NCBI GenBank assembly: GCA_030278955.1
Contig: JAOANR010000006.1
Location: 8,827,915-8,891,914, forward strand
DNA length: 64,000 bases
Reading direction: 5' to 3'
Source: Hygrophila difformis
Taxonomy: Eukaryota > Streptophyta > Magnoliopsida > Lamiales > Acanthaceae
Positions 31,511 to 43,338 of the stretch are shown here, piece after piece; the stretch's first letter is position 1; each line of letters starts with the position of its first letter. A model generated the notes under the pieces. That model had not been told where the DNA came from. It saw only the letters and a list, made by a program, of their open reading frames with translations, and made no database searches. Made by a program: the position numbers and the translations under genes.

Positions 31511-33091
31511 CTCCTTCATTTCTGAGCTTAATTGTAAATATCATATAAGAGAATTTCAATTCATCCATGCAAGATAGATTTAATTGCAAATGAAATCTCT
31601 TGTAATTGATATAATTACTGTTTTCAAATTGGGATTTTGCAGCCCCAACAACAATCTTTGTCTATATTCGGTTCTTTTATTTCTGAAAAGATGTCTGACA
31701 GTCCAAGATGAATAAGTGACTGTCAGGCCAAAAATATGTTGTTGACATACTCAGTATGTCAGCAGTGCCTCTTTACTGCTTTCAATTAAATAACCAGCAA
31801 AAATATGCATAAACTTGCTCTAAATTCACAGGTTGAATTTTGGCTTATGATTGAATCTTCAAACTTTTAAATTGGGATAATATAATTGAAGACATGCATG
31901 AAATGAATTCCTGAGGTTTTGAGCTATAAAAATTTAATGATGCGATCAGCTTATTGGGTAATAAATCTGCATGTTAGAGATTTCGATTGAATAAATTGTT
32001 AGGATTAAGCTTTGATTAAATTTGAGAATATTGTATGACATGTATCAACCCAACCTCGTGAGATTTGAGCCATGAGCCACTTTTACTCATTCATTTTCTT
32101 TGATGTGTGAATCATTTTGATTAAAGGAAACTAGAACTTGCAATTGGGACCGATTCAAGACCATGCCATATTCCCGAAATCGAGAATATGATCGAGGCAC
32201 TTAGAAAAACCCAAAATTTTGGCCTTCGTTTGAAATCCAAACCCAAAAATATTTTCCCTTTAGGATTAACCAAGTTGAGCCTTTAAGCCTAATTTTTCTT
32301 TGAAACCCTCTATATTATTCCTAACCTTATAAAAAGACCAAGAAATTCAAACCCAAGTGTGCAAGGATAAATTCGATCAAGGCATTACAGTTTGTGATCA
32401 TCATGAAAACTATAAATCGGTATTCTATAAACCGATTCAAAAAAAAAAAAAAAAAAAAGAAGATGTTGAATTCCAGTCAACAACACATAAGTTGCGAATG
32501 ACAAAGCAAATTAGACATAGTCTAATGTCATGCAATATGAAAAGAAAAACAAAAGAAAAAGAAAAATTTTGATGATCATAAATTTTTAAAATAAAAATAT
32601 GCCATGTTATGTAATATTAATTCTTGTCACTTCTTAGCCCAATAATTCCCTTTCCTACCAAATGTTACAACCGTATGCCCCATTATAACCCTTAAATAAG
32701 ACCTCGAGATCTCGATTTGAAGAAATGAGCCGGTGGCGAGTTGGTCTGATTGCAAGCTTATGGGATAATTTAATTAAATATGATTTTGAGCATTCATGAT
32801 TAAACCCCAATTGAGAGTGAGTGAATTTTCCGATTCTCTTATAAGTGAGGCCTTTTCTCATTACATATGTTCATGTCATACCTTAATTCTAATTTTTAAT
32901 CTTTGCATTTTTCAAACATGATGTTCATGAAGGTTGATAATAATGTTTGATTTGTAGGCCCGATATAGTGAGCAAGTATCATTTCATTAAACACTGCAAT
33001 CAAGGGCATTCAATACCTGTAATTTTTGATTGTCTTATCCCAATCTAAAAAGGATGTGATTTATGAAGCCACGAAAATGAATTGAATATGT
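31511..33091 (+). other. Non-coding 3' part of the 17.7 kb element
   Basis: About 1.6 kb without credible genes and without any pol motif. Contains an A-run at 32440-32458. Short frames (for example 32357-32572) have no recognisable content. Confidence 0.6.
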
Positions 33092-33159
33092 AGAGTCCGT
33101 GTTCCTAGGAACATTGACTCTGACTGCTCGGGGACGATCAGTATTAAATGTGAGGATGT
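33092..33159 (+). other. Hairpin module 3 and polypurine-like tract before the 3' LTR
   Basis: AGAGTC-cgt-GTTCCTAGGAAC-att-GACTCT (33092-33121) forms a long inverted repeat. It is followed 24 nt later by AAATGTGAGGATGT, which abuts the 3' LTR start at 33160 and so occupies the polypurine-tract position, although it is a weak purine tract. Confidence 0.6.
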
Positions 33160-36100
33160 TGATAATGGCAAAAAATGACCATTATTTTCAATCCATTTCC
33201 GTGTCTTAAACGGGCATTTGATCGCATTCCGATCTTACATTAAGTAAGAAAGCGGTCGAATTGGACTAATTTATGCGTAATTGTAAAAATAATAAGCTGG
33301 TGTGAAAAAGACATAAATATGTAATTTTATTACATATTTATGTTAGAAAAATCCAAAAACATGAGAAAAACAAAAGGAAACAAAAAGATGGGAAAAAGAT
33401 AGAAAAGCCCACAAAAAGAATATTTTTGGCCCATCTGGCCCAATCCAGCAGGCCCAGGAAGACCGTTGTCGCGGAAGCCCCTTGGCGCGATGCATGATTC
33501 CGCGACAAAGGAACACTCCGCGACCAAGTGGCCCAGATGAAGAAGAGACCAGCCAAAGCCCCGTGGCGCGATACCTTTGTCGCGATGTGCTGTTCTGCGA
33601 CAAAGGTCCATTCCGCGACCAAGGTACATTTTTAGAGACACAAGACCCAGTCGAGAAGCTTTGCCACATGCAGTGTGTTCCGCGACCAAACTTGGTGCTC
33701 CGAGACAAAGCTGTGATGTGTGTGATGTCTTAAGACACAATGGGCTCAAATCAAGGCCCATGAGCTTAGGGTTTCCCCTCTATAAATATGAGGTGTTTCC
33801 TTTGAGCTAAAGGTTGGAAGAATTTTAGAAAAACTACACCTTCTTGAAGACAAGTTGGAGAGTTCAGTAGTTTAGTGTAGTTTAGGGTAGTTTAGTTAGG
33901 TTTTCTTTTGTATTATTTAATTCATGCACTAGTTAGATACAGTTTACTGCACTTTGGTTAGATAGCCAGTTTTTATACCTTGTTTTTGTTCTAAACTTTT
34001 GTTTAAGGGTTTGTGATACTCAAACCATGAGTATGAACAACACCATTTAATAAAATGGGAAAACATTCTCCATTTGTGTCCCAAAATCATGAAATGGGTC
34101 TCACACCCCATGGATCTTTACTGTTTTCATTTTCCTTGGGTCATTTGACCCTTGTTTTTGCACTTTAATGTCGCTGCTCGGTGACTTCTTCTTGGGATAA
34201 TGTTGCATGTTTATGGATGATCAAGCTTAGATTAGGGTTTCTTAAGTTTTAAGTTTGCTTTATTTCTATTTTGTGCAAGCATGTTCTAGCTAGATTCATA
34301 TTTCTGTTTTGTTATTTTGAGCTTAGTTTAGCTTTTGAATCTGAAAAGGGTGAGATCACACATAATGCATGCCACTGTTCCACTTTACTTTTCTGACATG
34401 TGTCCTGGACACACCTTTGTCGCGGAATAACTCTTGTCGCGGAACCACGTTCCGCGACAAAATGGTGCTTTGGCGACAAAGGTGCCAAAGAACATCTGTT
34501 GGCCATTATTTTAAACCCCTGGTCGCGAAACACTCCTTGGCGCGGAACCACGTTCCGCGACAAAACCTTGATTAGCGACCAAGGACCCAAATACTTGTGA
34601 TTTTATTCTGGAAGGGCTTTGTCGCGAAGCAACCTTGTCGCGGAACCACGTTCCGCGCCAAAATCTCATGTTCCGCGACAAGAATTATGCCTTGTCCAGC
34701 TTTCTACCTTTTTGTCGCTATGCCCTTGTCGCGGAACCACGTTCCGCGACAAAATTTTCTTTACTTAGCGACAAAACAAACCCTAAACTTTCAAAATTCC
34801 ATTTCTCTTATTTCCCACCCCTTTGTCGCGAAATCTTTGTCGCGGAGCCATGCTCCGCGACACAAACTCTGCATCGCGACAAGGTGGCACCTTTTTGCCA
34901 AATTTTTATTCTTCATCTCACTCCATTAATTAATTGAACCTTTATATTAATATTTTGAGGTTGAAGTCCAATGATCTCAACCCATGATTAATTTGATATA
35001 AAGAACTTTGTTCAATTTCCCATTAAAAGATTCTTCTACAAAAATGATTAAACTCTAATGATCTAAGCATATAATCCGGACTGTAATTGATTAATTAATT
35101 ATGGAATGAGTGATTATTTAGACATGAAGAGTAATTATGGAATAATTTCCATACCTTGCATGAGAAACCAATGTCTCTCATGCAAGATGACCCAAATATA
35201 TTTTTCTTTTATTTATTTTGCCTTTTCCGTGATGTGTGAAACAACTAATAAGGAATATATCAGATTAATGTTGGCGGGTATTCCCACACGGATAACTAGC
35301 TCGTATTCTGTATATTAATTATTAGATGTTATTTTGCATGGTCCGGATAGTGGTCGGTGGACGCCTTGGCGGTTCGTCCATCCGGGATTATAATAGCTGC
35401 TCAGCTGACTCCTATCCGGATACAGCTTCTTTTTCTTTATCTTAATTTCAAACCTGAATTTTGAGCTGTAATAGTATCAAATGATGTCGATCAACATTGC
35501 TTGAATAGTATTACAGCAAGAAAACATGTAGGTTTTTCTCTTGCCTCACAGATAATAGGAGTCTTGATGATAGCGATCACTGTTGTTAAGATTATTCTGC
35601 TATCTAAAATCTTTCCATCTGGAATAATTGGGAACTGGATAGCAGATGTTTGCAATCCAGATCACCCCAGTTGTTTCTGGCACTCTCTTTAGCCAAAATT
35701 CTTCTCATCTCCGGCTATTTCATCTCTGTGTTTCACATTCTGTCTAAACCCACCTTATATTTTGGGTTATCTTATTTTACCCTTCTCTATAAAATTATGC
35801 ATGATATTATTATGTAGATATTGTGGTCGATATTATTTTGGGATCCTTCCCTTGGACATAGCAGTCTTGATTTAACTCAGATGTTTCATACTAAATTTCC
35901 AACAAAAATTCCTTTATAAAATCCGGATCTGAGTAAGGGATAAATTCTACAGTTATGACTAATTCACATCCGACTGGGGGTTGATTTTGGGAAATTAGAA
36001 GCAGAGTCAGCGATTAGGTCTCACCTAGACTGAAAGGGTCTGTGTTCTTATTGAGAGTCTAGTACCTGATAGGGAATGATTTTCAGATTTATTATTTTCC

Positions 36101-37701
36101 AAAATTGCTGTTTGTTGGAAATCTTGTATTAAATGTTGCACTGGGTTGGATTCCATTTGGATTCCGATAAGGTGTGACAGATAATACTAGAGGAACAACA
36201 TTCGGGCCTTGGTTATTTTCTAAGGTAGGGTTGAGTATTCTTTCAACTGCTATCTTCTTCTGCCAAAGCCTATTTTTGAGTCCTGAGTGAGTGCATCCGG
36301 AACGAACTAATTTTATTAGTTCGTTTCATTAGTTTGTATCTCATAACCACCCGAAGGGAAGTGAGCACTGTAAGCGGTTCACCGAGAATAGGGAATTCTT
36401 GATCCACATCCGGTCATCCTGACTGGGGGCTTTCTTTTACTACCAGGGTCAAACTTTCAGAAACCTCCGAGTGATAGGACTTTAAATGCTTTCTTTACTG
36501 CTTTCTTTTAACTGCTTCCTTTAGAGGTCACTCGGTTGTATTGAGAGTTGTGTAACTGCTACTAGGACTGAGAGTTAAGAGATAGTTCAGGGCTTAATTA
36601 GAATCTTTGGGTGTGACATGGGGGAATGATAACGGTACTTGACACCTCAATAAATGATTTGTCAGGTGTCGCTTGTCCACCACAGATAATTAACATACCT
36701 TAGCAATGCATTGCAAGGGTGGTTATGCGTCTGTGGTATCTTAGAATTTATTTTCTTAAGAGCATGTAAACTCTTACTGTAAGTACCTGTCCGTTAAAGG
36801 GAACATGGTACAGAGAGCATGAGAATTAGCTAACTGAACGGATTATCCCAAACTACGATCTGTGTAACAAAATGGAAGTTTAACTATGTTTCATCTGAAT
36901 CTTGTCCAATCTTTATTCTTCTCTTCCTGTCCTTTCTGTCTCATTTAGATCTGCTTTCATAGAATAATCTTAATCGCTTTCTTAGATTAATCTTATTGCT
37001 TCCTTAGATTAAATTTAATTCGCTTTCTAGAATACTTTTATCTGCTTTATTTTAAATGCTTTCTTAATCTGATTTAGATTCTGTCAAGTAGTTGTTAGCC
37101 AAATCACACACTTGATTCGAGTAACCGAGTGGAAAATCTTAGTAAATGACGTGGGACCTGCTTCTATCGCACATCCTCCAGTGAACGATCCGGTCTTACT
37201 ATAAATTACTGCAATTTTTGACACCGTGCGCTTTCGGGAGCACAGTTTCTTAACTACGAGCGATAAAAACATGACTACATATAAATATATCCTTAATCAC
37301 AACACCGCCATCATAAATTGGTTTCATTAAATAAAACCTAAACCAGGATCACGACTTTTCATAAAATACTCATGAAGTGGGAATTAGTTAAAAGTTTCAT
37401 GGCAGGAAATCTTATGGCAAGACTTGATGAGAAGTATCATGGCATATTTGCCGGGGATCCTCAGTGTGACAGGCTGAAGATCAACTTATCCCGGTTATGC
37501 CATGAGATTTGTTAGCATTTCATGACAGAGAGGACCACATTGCCATTTGAAATTAAAGCATCCTCACATGAGTAGTAAAGTGATAATCTTGACATATCCC
37601 TAAACCCTTTCCGGTGAATCATAACTCTTCTCTTTTAATAAATTTGACCTGGTATAATTTTAGCAAAAGCTCGGAGTTAACGAAACTTGTCAAAAGTTTC
37701 A
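33160..37701 (+). repeat. 3' LTR of the 17.7 kb element (4542 bp)
   Basis: Same length as the 5' LTR. Differences seen by eye are GGCCAAAA/GGCAAAAA near the start, CCGGTCTT/CCGATCTT, GCATAATT/GCGTAATT, TGTTCCGCG/TGTTCTGCG in cluster A, TTTTACCC/TTTGACCC, GGCTATGCC/GGTTATGCC and TTCCCGTG/TTCCGGTG near the end. It carries dyad clusters A (33466-33708) and B (34416-34883) and a TATA box at 33781. Confidence 0.93.
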
Positions 37702-39026
37702 CCCGTCTCCGGAGTTCGACGAGGTCGTTTATTCTTAAAGCTCCGAGCAGCTTCCTGAGGATCAACACCCCCCTCCACATTGTTAACCACCACCAGCTCT
37801 TTTCCTTTCCCTGGTGTAGGTTTTCCAGTGTTACGTATGTTCACATTGGGCGTTCGGCCTCTAGGGTTTTGTGTAGTTGCCCTAGTCATCCCATCCGGAC
37901 CATTGCGCCGGGGAGGTCGAGGTGCCCGGGTCACCATAATCCACTCACCATGAGTCTCTGTCGGCAAGGTAGGCTTATTGGCCAAACTCGATAAGGAAAC
38001 CCTAGATTCCAGTTTGTTAGGGTTTGACTTCCTAGTATCAAGATTTGTTTCCAATCCAGTGTCCATGGGATCCGGATTAACATCCTCCGTATCATTCACT
38101 TTAGGAAAACAATCTTCCTGATCATTCGGATTATCTAGTTTCTCTCCAACCTCCTTGTTACCATAATTATCATTATCCTCCGGCGATCCCTCCGGCACAG
38201 ACTCCGGCTTATTTTCAGATCGATCATGGTGATCGCATGTAGCAAGATGGAACCGAAAACGACCACAAGTAGTACAAATGTGGTGAAGCCCTTCATATGC
38301 TACGTTTTGCCAACTTGAATCCACCATAACTCGGCCAATAACCGGCTTACTTAGATCGATTTCCACACATACGCGCGCAAAACGTCCACGCTTCAGATCC
38401 TTGGTATTTATGTCAACACGCAGCGGCCTTCCGACCATAGTAGCAATGAGAAGCATCATCTCCTCCTCAAAGAAAACCGGATCCAAATCTGGAAATCGAA
38501 CCCAAACGGATGTCTTAGTAACCTTCCCAGCCGTAGCATGAGTATCCTTCGACCACGGTGCAACCGCCAGGTGATGATCGAATATGGACCAAGGACCATC
38601 GAACAGTGCGTGACGACGGTCTTCAGCAGAAGCAAATTTCGCGATGAAATATCCTCTATCCCCATCCACTATGTGAAAATGGCCTTTAGGCTTCCAAATA
38701 GCCTTCAATTTTTCTTGCATGATTGAGAAACTGAGTCTTTTACCCAACACACGGACAACCAGTGCATCCATAAAGGGCGCACAAAGGCGATTGTAAGCAG
38801 CCTCTTGAATCTGAATGCGGGGCAGTAGGGGATTTCCGTCAACCAACTCAAAGGTAACGAGTTCACTAAGGGGAACATTAGAAGCAGCAGATGATTCAAA
38901 GGACGCGGGACGCGGAATAGCAATGTCACGGAACGACGGGATCTTCGTCGTAGTCTCAGAATCAGCGGGGGACGATGGGGGCGTAGGGTACGGAGGCAAA
39001 GGAAAACCAGAAGAAGCGGCAGCCAT
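37702..39026 (-). pseudogene. LINE ORF1 N-terminal part (DUF4283, zinc knuckle)
   Basis: ATG at 39026. A Pro/Ser-rich N-terminus leads to a DUF4283-type RNA-binding domain (about residues 75-220: LCAPFMDALVVRVLGKRLSF, GYFIAKF, ALFDGPWSIFDHHLAVAPW, VWVRFPDL). A zinc knuckle follows, CTTCGRFRFHLATC, whose His is displaced by one from the usual CX2CX4HX4C. The C-terminus is acidic then basic. This is the ORF1 protein of plant L1 LINEs, thought to bind LINE RNA. The frame is cut at 37702 by the LTR element; the residues below that belong to the LTR. It continues at 20001-19867. Confidence 0.88.
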
Positions 39027-39085
39027 TTTTCATGAAAAATTTAATAGTTGATTAATTAAATTGCAATCCTCTTTAAAGTGTTGAA

Positions 39086-39098
39086 TTTAATAACATAA
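39086..39098. repeat. LINE target site duplication, 5' side copy
   Basis: TTTAATAACATAA, one mismatch from TTTAATATCATAA at 11011-11023. It sets the LINE 5' end at 39085, leaving a 5' leader of 59 bp before the ORF1 ATG. Confidence 0.65.
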
Positions 39099-39510
39099 AT
39101 TTTTAAAATGTCAAATTTTGGTTCTATTATATACTTACTTCTATAAAGTTTTCCACTTTTGATCCTTCAGTATATTTCATAACAAAATGCATAAATCAAT
39201 ATAAAGCTTTTATAAAAGACAAAATAACTTAAAATAGTGTTCAATCAGCTCATTTTAAAACCGTTGTAAATAGCAGCATTTTGGAATTAACTTATTCTAG
39301 GCAAAAAAAAAATCATCTCAAAACCGTCAAACAACTAATTTTAACTAATTTATTACTTAAAAGACCCACATAATTAGTTAACAGCTAGCAGCTAATTACC
39401 AAACAGGCCCATGGATATATATATTTGTTTACAAATTTCCTCGACCAATCCAAGTAATAATCTATAATTTATTTACTCAAACCAATTTTATTTATTTATA
39501 ATAAACAATA

Positions 39511-39768
39511 CTTCCTCTGTTTTTAAAAGATAGCTACGGACCTACTCAGCACGCAGTCCGGTGCACATTTTAAACCATTAATAATTCAAATTCGGTACAT
39601 GTAAAAATTCTAAAAGTTCGATATTTAAAATCTACAAGACGAGACGAATCTAACAAGATCACACTTTGACATATTTTAACTTGTATAACCATGAGAAAAC
39701 TTTAAGTCAAAGTATATAAGTGAACAGTACCCATTAGTCAACAGTAGCTAACAAAAAAACGGAGGGAG
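39511..39768. mobile_element. Stowaway-like MITE (258 bp)
   Basis: Starts CTTCCTCTGTTTTTAAAAG and ends AAAAAACGGAGGGAG, flanked by TA on both sides. The inner ends GATAGCTAC / GTAGCTA also pair. No coding sequence. Confidence 0.75.
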
Positions 39769-40285
39769 TACTATTTTTGAATTTATATTTTTCTTGGAAG
39801 AGCCGAAAATTAATTGAAGATTAAAATAATAATTTTTAATAAATATATAATGGGTGATGTATTGTATAAAATATAACATCTTTATAATACTATTCTTAAT
39901 AATAAAATTTTAAATTGTTATAATAATAAATTAATATCTTATTTATGTGTGCATTAATTTTTTTTTTATTATCGTCATTCTTTAAAATTTTATTATTAAT
40001 AAATATTAATTAAAATATCATACCTATTATATATTTTCTATTTAATACAGTATATATATATTATATTTATAAAATTTAATCTATATATATATAAGTACTA
40101 AATTTTATTATTTAATAAATATTATTTTTTTAGTAAATTTTTAATACTATTATATGTTACAAATTAATACAGTATGGATTATAATTAAATTAGTAGCGGG
40201 GTTTGCAAATATATATATTTAAATTATACATAACCCAATATTTATCATTAATTCATTATTGTCACCAAAAAAAATATTTATCATT

Positions 40286-40822
40286 ATCTATATATATATA
40301 TAAAAATAATATAGTCAAGTTTCCCCCCACTTCCCCACCCCCTTTTTTCAACAATCTCATTTTATTCATCCAACAATGTTTAATCCTAAAATTTTAATAT
40401 TCTATATTGAAATATCCATAAATATTTATTAATATCCAATATTAATTAATATACGTTTAATATAATTTTTTTATCAATATTCATTAATATTATATGTACA
40501 AATAATATCTAAGATTTGAAAATATAAAATTCATTCTGATAAAGACCATATATATATATATTATTATATATTTATATCTATAAATTCTTTAATATATCAA
40601 TTATCTATTATCTATTATCAATCTATATATATATATATATATAAACAAATCTATCTATCTATATCTATATATATATATATATAAATAAAATAGTCAAGTT
40701 TCCCCCCACTTCTCCACCCCTTTTTTCAACAATCACATTTAATTCATCCCACAATGTTTAATCCTAAAATTTTAATATTCTATACTGAAATATCCATAAA
40801 TATTTATTAATATCCAATATAA
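40286..40822. repeat. Direct repeat pair (~155 bp), Helitron 5'-end-like
   Basis: The stretch from TCTATATATATATATA through ATAGTCAAGTTTCCCCCCAC to AATATTTATTAATATCCAAT occurs at about 40287-40442 and again at about 40663-40818, with few differences. Each copy begins TC-TATATATA after an A, as plant Helitron 5' ends often do. Confidence 0.6.
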
Positions 40823-41123
40823 ATATGAAGATGTTTCCACTTTATTTTTTTATTTATGTATTTTTTCCTTTTGTTAATAGATTATTCTCTTTTTGACATG
40901 TTTCCTTTTGGATACATTTTTTATTTTTTTTTACATATTTTTGAATTTATTTAAGTTCACTATAAAGTAGAAAACAATCATTATTTAATTGAATTCGGGA
41001 AAATTGGAATAATCTAATAAATTGGATAGGGAATGATTTAAATTAGTTGTTTATTTTTTCCCAACTTTTTATTTAGCATAGTGATTTGTTATTATTTTAC
41101 AAAATCTCAATCTAATTTTGAAT

Positions 41124-41159
<36 letters not shown>

Positions 41160-41320
41160 GGATATCGATCCTATATTTTTAAAGAAGTTATTAATTAATA
41201 TAAAAGGTATAATAACACTACATAAATTAAAAAGATTTACTATGATATACAACATCTTTTAACTTCGTCTAATTGAATAAATATAGTACTATATAGTTGT
41301 ATAATATATATACTTATAAT

Positions 41321-41784
41321 TAGGGGTGAAAGGGGTACGGTAAATATCAGATCGATCCGATGCCGAATCCGAATCTGTATCCGACTATCCAGCCAGATAT
41401 TTCAATTGCATCCGAATTTGAATATGTAATTTAATGTATGCATTCGTATTCGTATTCGAAAATATATGACCGTATTCAAAATTTGATAGGATATTATCCA
41501 GATTTTAAATATGGATATCTGAATATATTAACATATTATTATTTATTAATTAAAAATTATCAATAATTATAACAAAATATGAAATTATTCGATAATTTTT
41601 TTATATCAAATTTTCAAAAAAGATTAAAAATTATCCGATAATCTGTATCCAATTGAATCTGTATCTGACATGTATTTGTATCCGGTATATCTATATTCGA
41701 TCCGAATCCGAGAAAAAAAATGTGGGATAATATATATTCGTATCTGATACTATCCGATCATATCCGTACCGTTTTTCATCCCTA
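41321..41784. mobile_element. hAT-like MITE (464 bp)
   Basis: Ends TAGGGGTGAAAGGGGTACGG and, inverted, TAGGGATGAAAAACGGTACG. The 8-bp flanks CTTATAAT (41313-41320) and CATATAAT (41785-41792) match at 7 of 8. The interior is made of ATCCGAATCCG-like words. Confidence 0.65.
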
Positions 41785-41798
41785 CATATAATATAATA

Positions 41799-41973
41799 CT
41801 CCCTTCATTTCAAAATAAGTGTAATATAAGAAAATGGCACCAGATTAAATGCAAGGAACAAAAGTGCTTTAGTGTAAGTTTTATACCTTTAAAAGCATTC
41901 TATATATAGTAATGTAATATTTATTATGAAACACTAAAAAAAAAGTGTAACACTTAAAAAGAAACGGAGGAAG
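41799..41973. mobile_element. Stowaway-like MITE (175 bp)
   Basis: CTCCCTTCATTTCAAAATAA at the left, inverted at the right as AAAAGAAACGGAGGAAG, with TA flanks. It lies only 6 bp from the TSD of the preceding hAT-like element. Confidence 0.75.
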
Positions 41974-42059
41974 TATAATATAGTATAATATTCATGATTA
42001 GATTTGCATTAGTCACTCCATATTTATGTGAACAATGTTCTAAGATTATTAACATTATT

Positions 42060-42387
42060 TTTTGGGAAGCTGACGCCAAATAACAAATTGAAAAGAAAAT
42101 AAAGGGAAAAAAGAGCAACAAAAAGAGGTGGCCAAAAAGCAGAAAATAAAAAATGAGCTAACACTTAGGCTCTTGGGAACCATACCCCGGTAGAATCCGC
42201 CGCTAACACCCTGTGCGTGAAGTCTGGGGGAATGTCCAAGTAGTGTAGAATTCTTCTAAAGATGCACCACATTTTGCTAGACAATCCGCGACCATTTTAC
42301 CCTCGCAAACTACATGATGAACTGAACATCGGTCAAAGACGTCTCGCCAGGTGCGGGAGGCAGGCCATTGGTCAAGTAGTCCAGTAG
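42060..42387 (-). mobile_element. 5'-truncated LINE 3' end (about 330 bp)
   Basis: A T-run, GGGAAGCTGACGCC, then a stretch similar to the 3' end of the big LINE: GTGTAGAATTCTTCT parallels GTGAAGAATTCTTCC at 11211-11225, and a GACAATCCGCGACCATTTT stretch parallels AAATCAGCGACCATGTT. It covers the end of ORF2 and the 3' UTR. CATTATT occurs on both sides (about 42053 and 42387) as a possible short TSD. Confidence 0.7.
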
Positions 42388-42565
42388 CATTATTAGGTTA
42401 ATATATAAAAATAAATTAACATATAAAATATAAAATGGAGTTAAAATCATATTTAGGAAATTATAAATTTAAAAATATAAAATCAAATATATTACATAAT
42501 TCGTATCAGGCAAAAATGTATTAATATAAATTAAATAATGTAAAATCAAATTGATTATGGGCTAT

Positions 42566-42956
42566 GAGGATGTTTGGATGTGCGTTTTAAAAAGTGTTGC
42601 AGCATTTAGAAGACGGATAATTAGATAATTGTTGTAACAAAATATGTTGTAGAAAATTAAGTGTTTGGATGAGCTTATGCTGTTTCAAATCGCAATAATT
42701 AGATAATCATTAAAAAGTGTTTGGCTTAGCATTTTTCATTACCTCAAAAGGCAACAATATGGTAAAATCTATTTTTGGATAAACGCAATTTTCTTGCAGC
42801 ACCAAAATGGAGCTGCAAGAAAATAGCGTTCATTCCCTCAAAACACAAATAATAGATTATTGGAAGTTAGTATACAAACAGAATTAACTGATTATTTGCG
42901 TTTTGCAAACATAATAATCAGATAATCCGGCTCAAAACGCACAAACAAACACCCGT
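42566..42956. mobile_element. MITE-like inverted-repeat element
   Basis: GGATGTTTGGATGTGCGTTTT at the left is inverted at the right as AAAACGCACAAACAAACACC. Both ends then carry AGATAATTG/AATAATCAGATAATCC words. The flanking duplication is unclear, so the superfamily is not assigned. Confidence 0.5.
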
Positions 42957-43044
42957 TAAATCAATAAAGTAACAATATTAGGAAAATAACTTAATTGACA
43001 AAGTTGCTAAACCACTTTTTTCACATTTTTTTCTCAATAATGTG

Positions 43045-43235
43045 GTCAGAAAATTAGTATGAACCAAATTTTTTGAAGAAGTCATTGAAGGCCTGGAAAT
43101 GGTGGTGGGAGCTAATGCCACATAATTACAAAGGGAACAAATGGAAGGGATAAGGGGCCGGATGGGGATTCGAATCATAGGTTGGGAGTTGGGGGAGTTA
43201 CTACTTGATTAAGTCTCCAACCCCCGCATGAACCA
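43045..43235 (-). repeat. tRNA-derived SINE-like copy
   Basis: On the minus strand contains GATTCGAATCCCCATCCGG (B-box-like) followed by CCTTATCCCTTCC and a TTGTAATTATGTGGC segment. The same order appears at 44012-44180 and in part at 55874-55950, so this is a dispersed family. Confidence 0.5.
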
Positions 43236-43310
43236 AATTTTATGTAATACGTACAATATTTGAATTTTTAAAATCTTATGTTATTTTAAAATATATATAA
43301 ATTTTACTTA

Positions 43311-43338
43311 CCGCGCATTGCGCGGACGGGTATGCTAG
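43311..43338 (+). mobile_element. Helitron 3' terminus
   Basis: A perfect stem CCGCGC-att-GCGCGG (43311-43325) is followed nine bases later by CTAG (43335-43338) and a T. This is the hairpin-CTRR structure that ends plant Helitrons, inserted at A|T. The matching 5' end may be one of the TC-TATATATA starts at 40287 or 40663, which would make an element of about 2.7-3.1 kb. Confidence 0.65.

Larger units (their letters stand above)
20002..37701 (+). mobile_element. 17.7 kb LTR retrotransposon, large-LTR, non-autonomous (Athila/Tat-like primer site)
   Basis: LTRs at 20002-24543 and 33160-37701, both 4542 bp, start TGATAATGG and end TTTCA. They differ at about seven positions by eye and have no length difference. 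The exact 5-bp duplication CCCGT (19997-20001, 37702-37706) flanks the element inside LINE ORF1. An Asp-tRNA-type primer site follows the 5' LTR. The 8.6 kb interior has no recognisable protease, RT, RNase H or integrase. It carries one large spliced frame (25755-31510) with a 'putative plant transposon protein'-like domain. The primer site and size suggest the Athila/Tat side of Ty3/Gypsy; long LTRs without pol resemble LARD-type elements, but this one has coding capacity. Confidence 0.92.
11024..39085 (-). mobile_element. L1-type plant LINE (with RNase H), interrupted by two LTR-element insertions
   Basis: Read on the minus strand from 39085 to 11024. Order is a short 5' leader, ORF1 (DUF4283 and zinc-knuckle type), ORF2 with endonuclease, reverse transcriptase, zinc-binding RT domain and RNase H, a 3' UTR of about 90 bp, and a 15-nt poly(A) tail (T-run 11024-11038). 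A solo LTR (11991-16660) and a 17.7 kb LTR element (20002-37701) split it. Subtracting both with one TSD copy each leaves about 5.7 kb, a normal size for a full-length plant L1. A 13-bp duplication with one mismatch flanks it. Only one frameshift and one stop are seen in ORF2, so the LINE was intact until fairly recently. Confidence 0.88.

Noticed and set aside
37614..37994. 126-codon + strand ORF across the 3' LTR/LINE border
   Set aside because: Spans an insertion junction, antisense to LINE ORF1.
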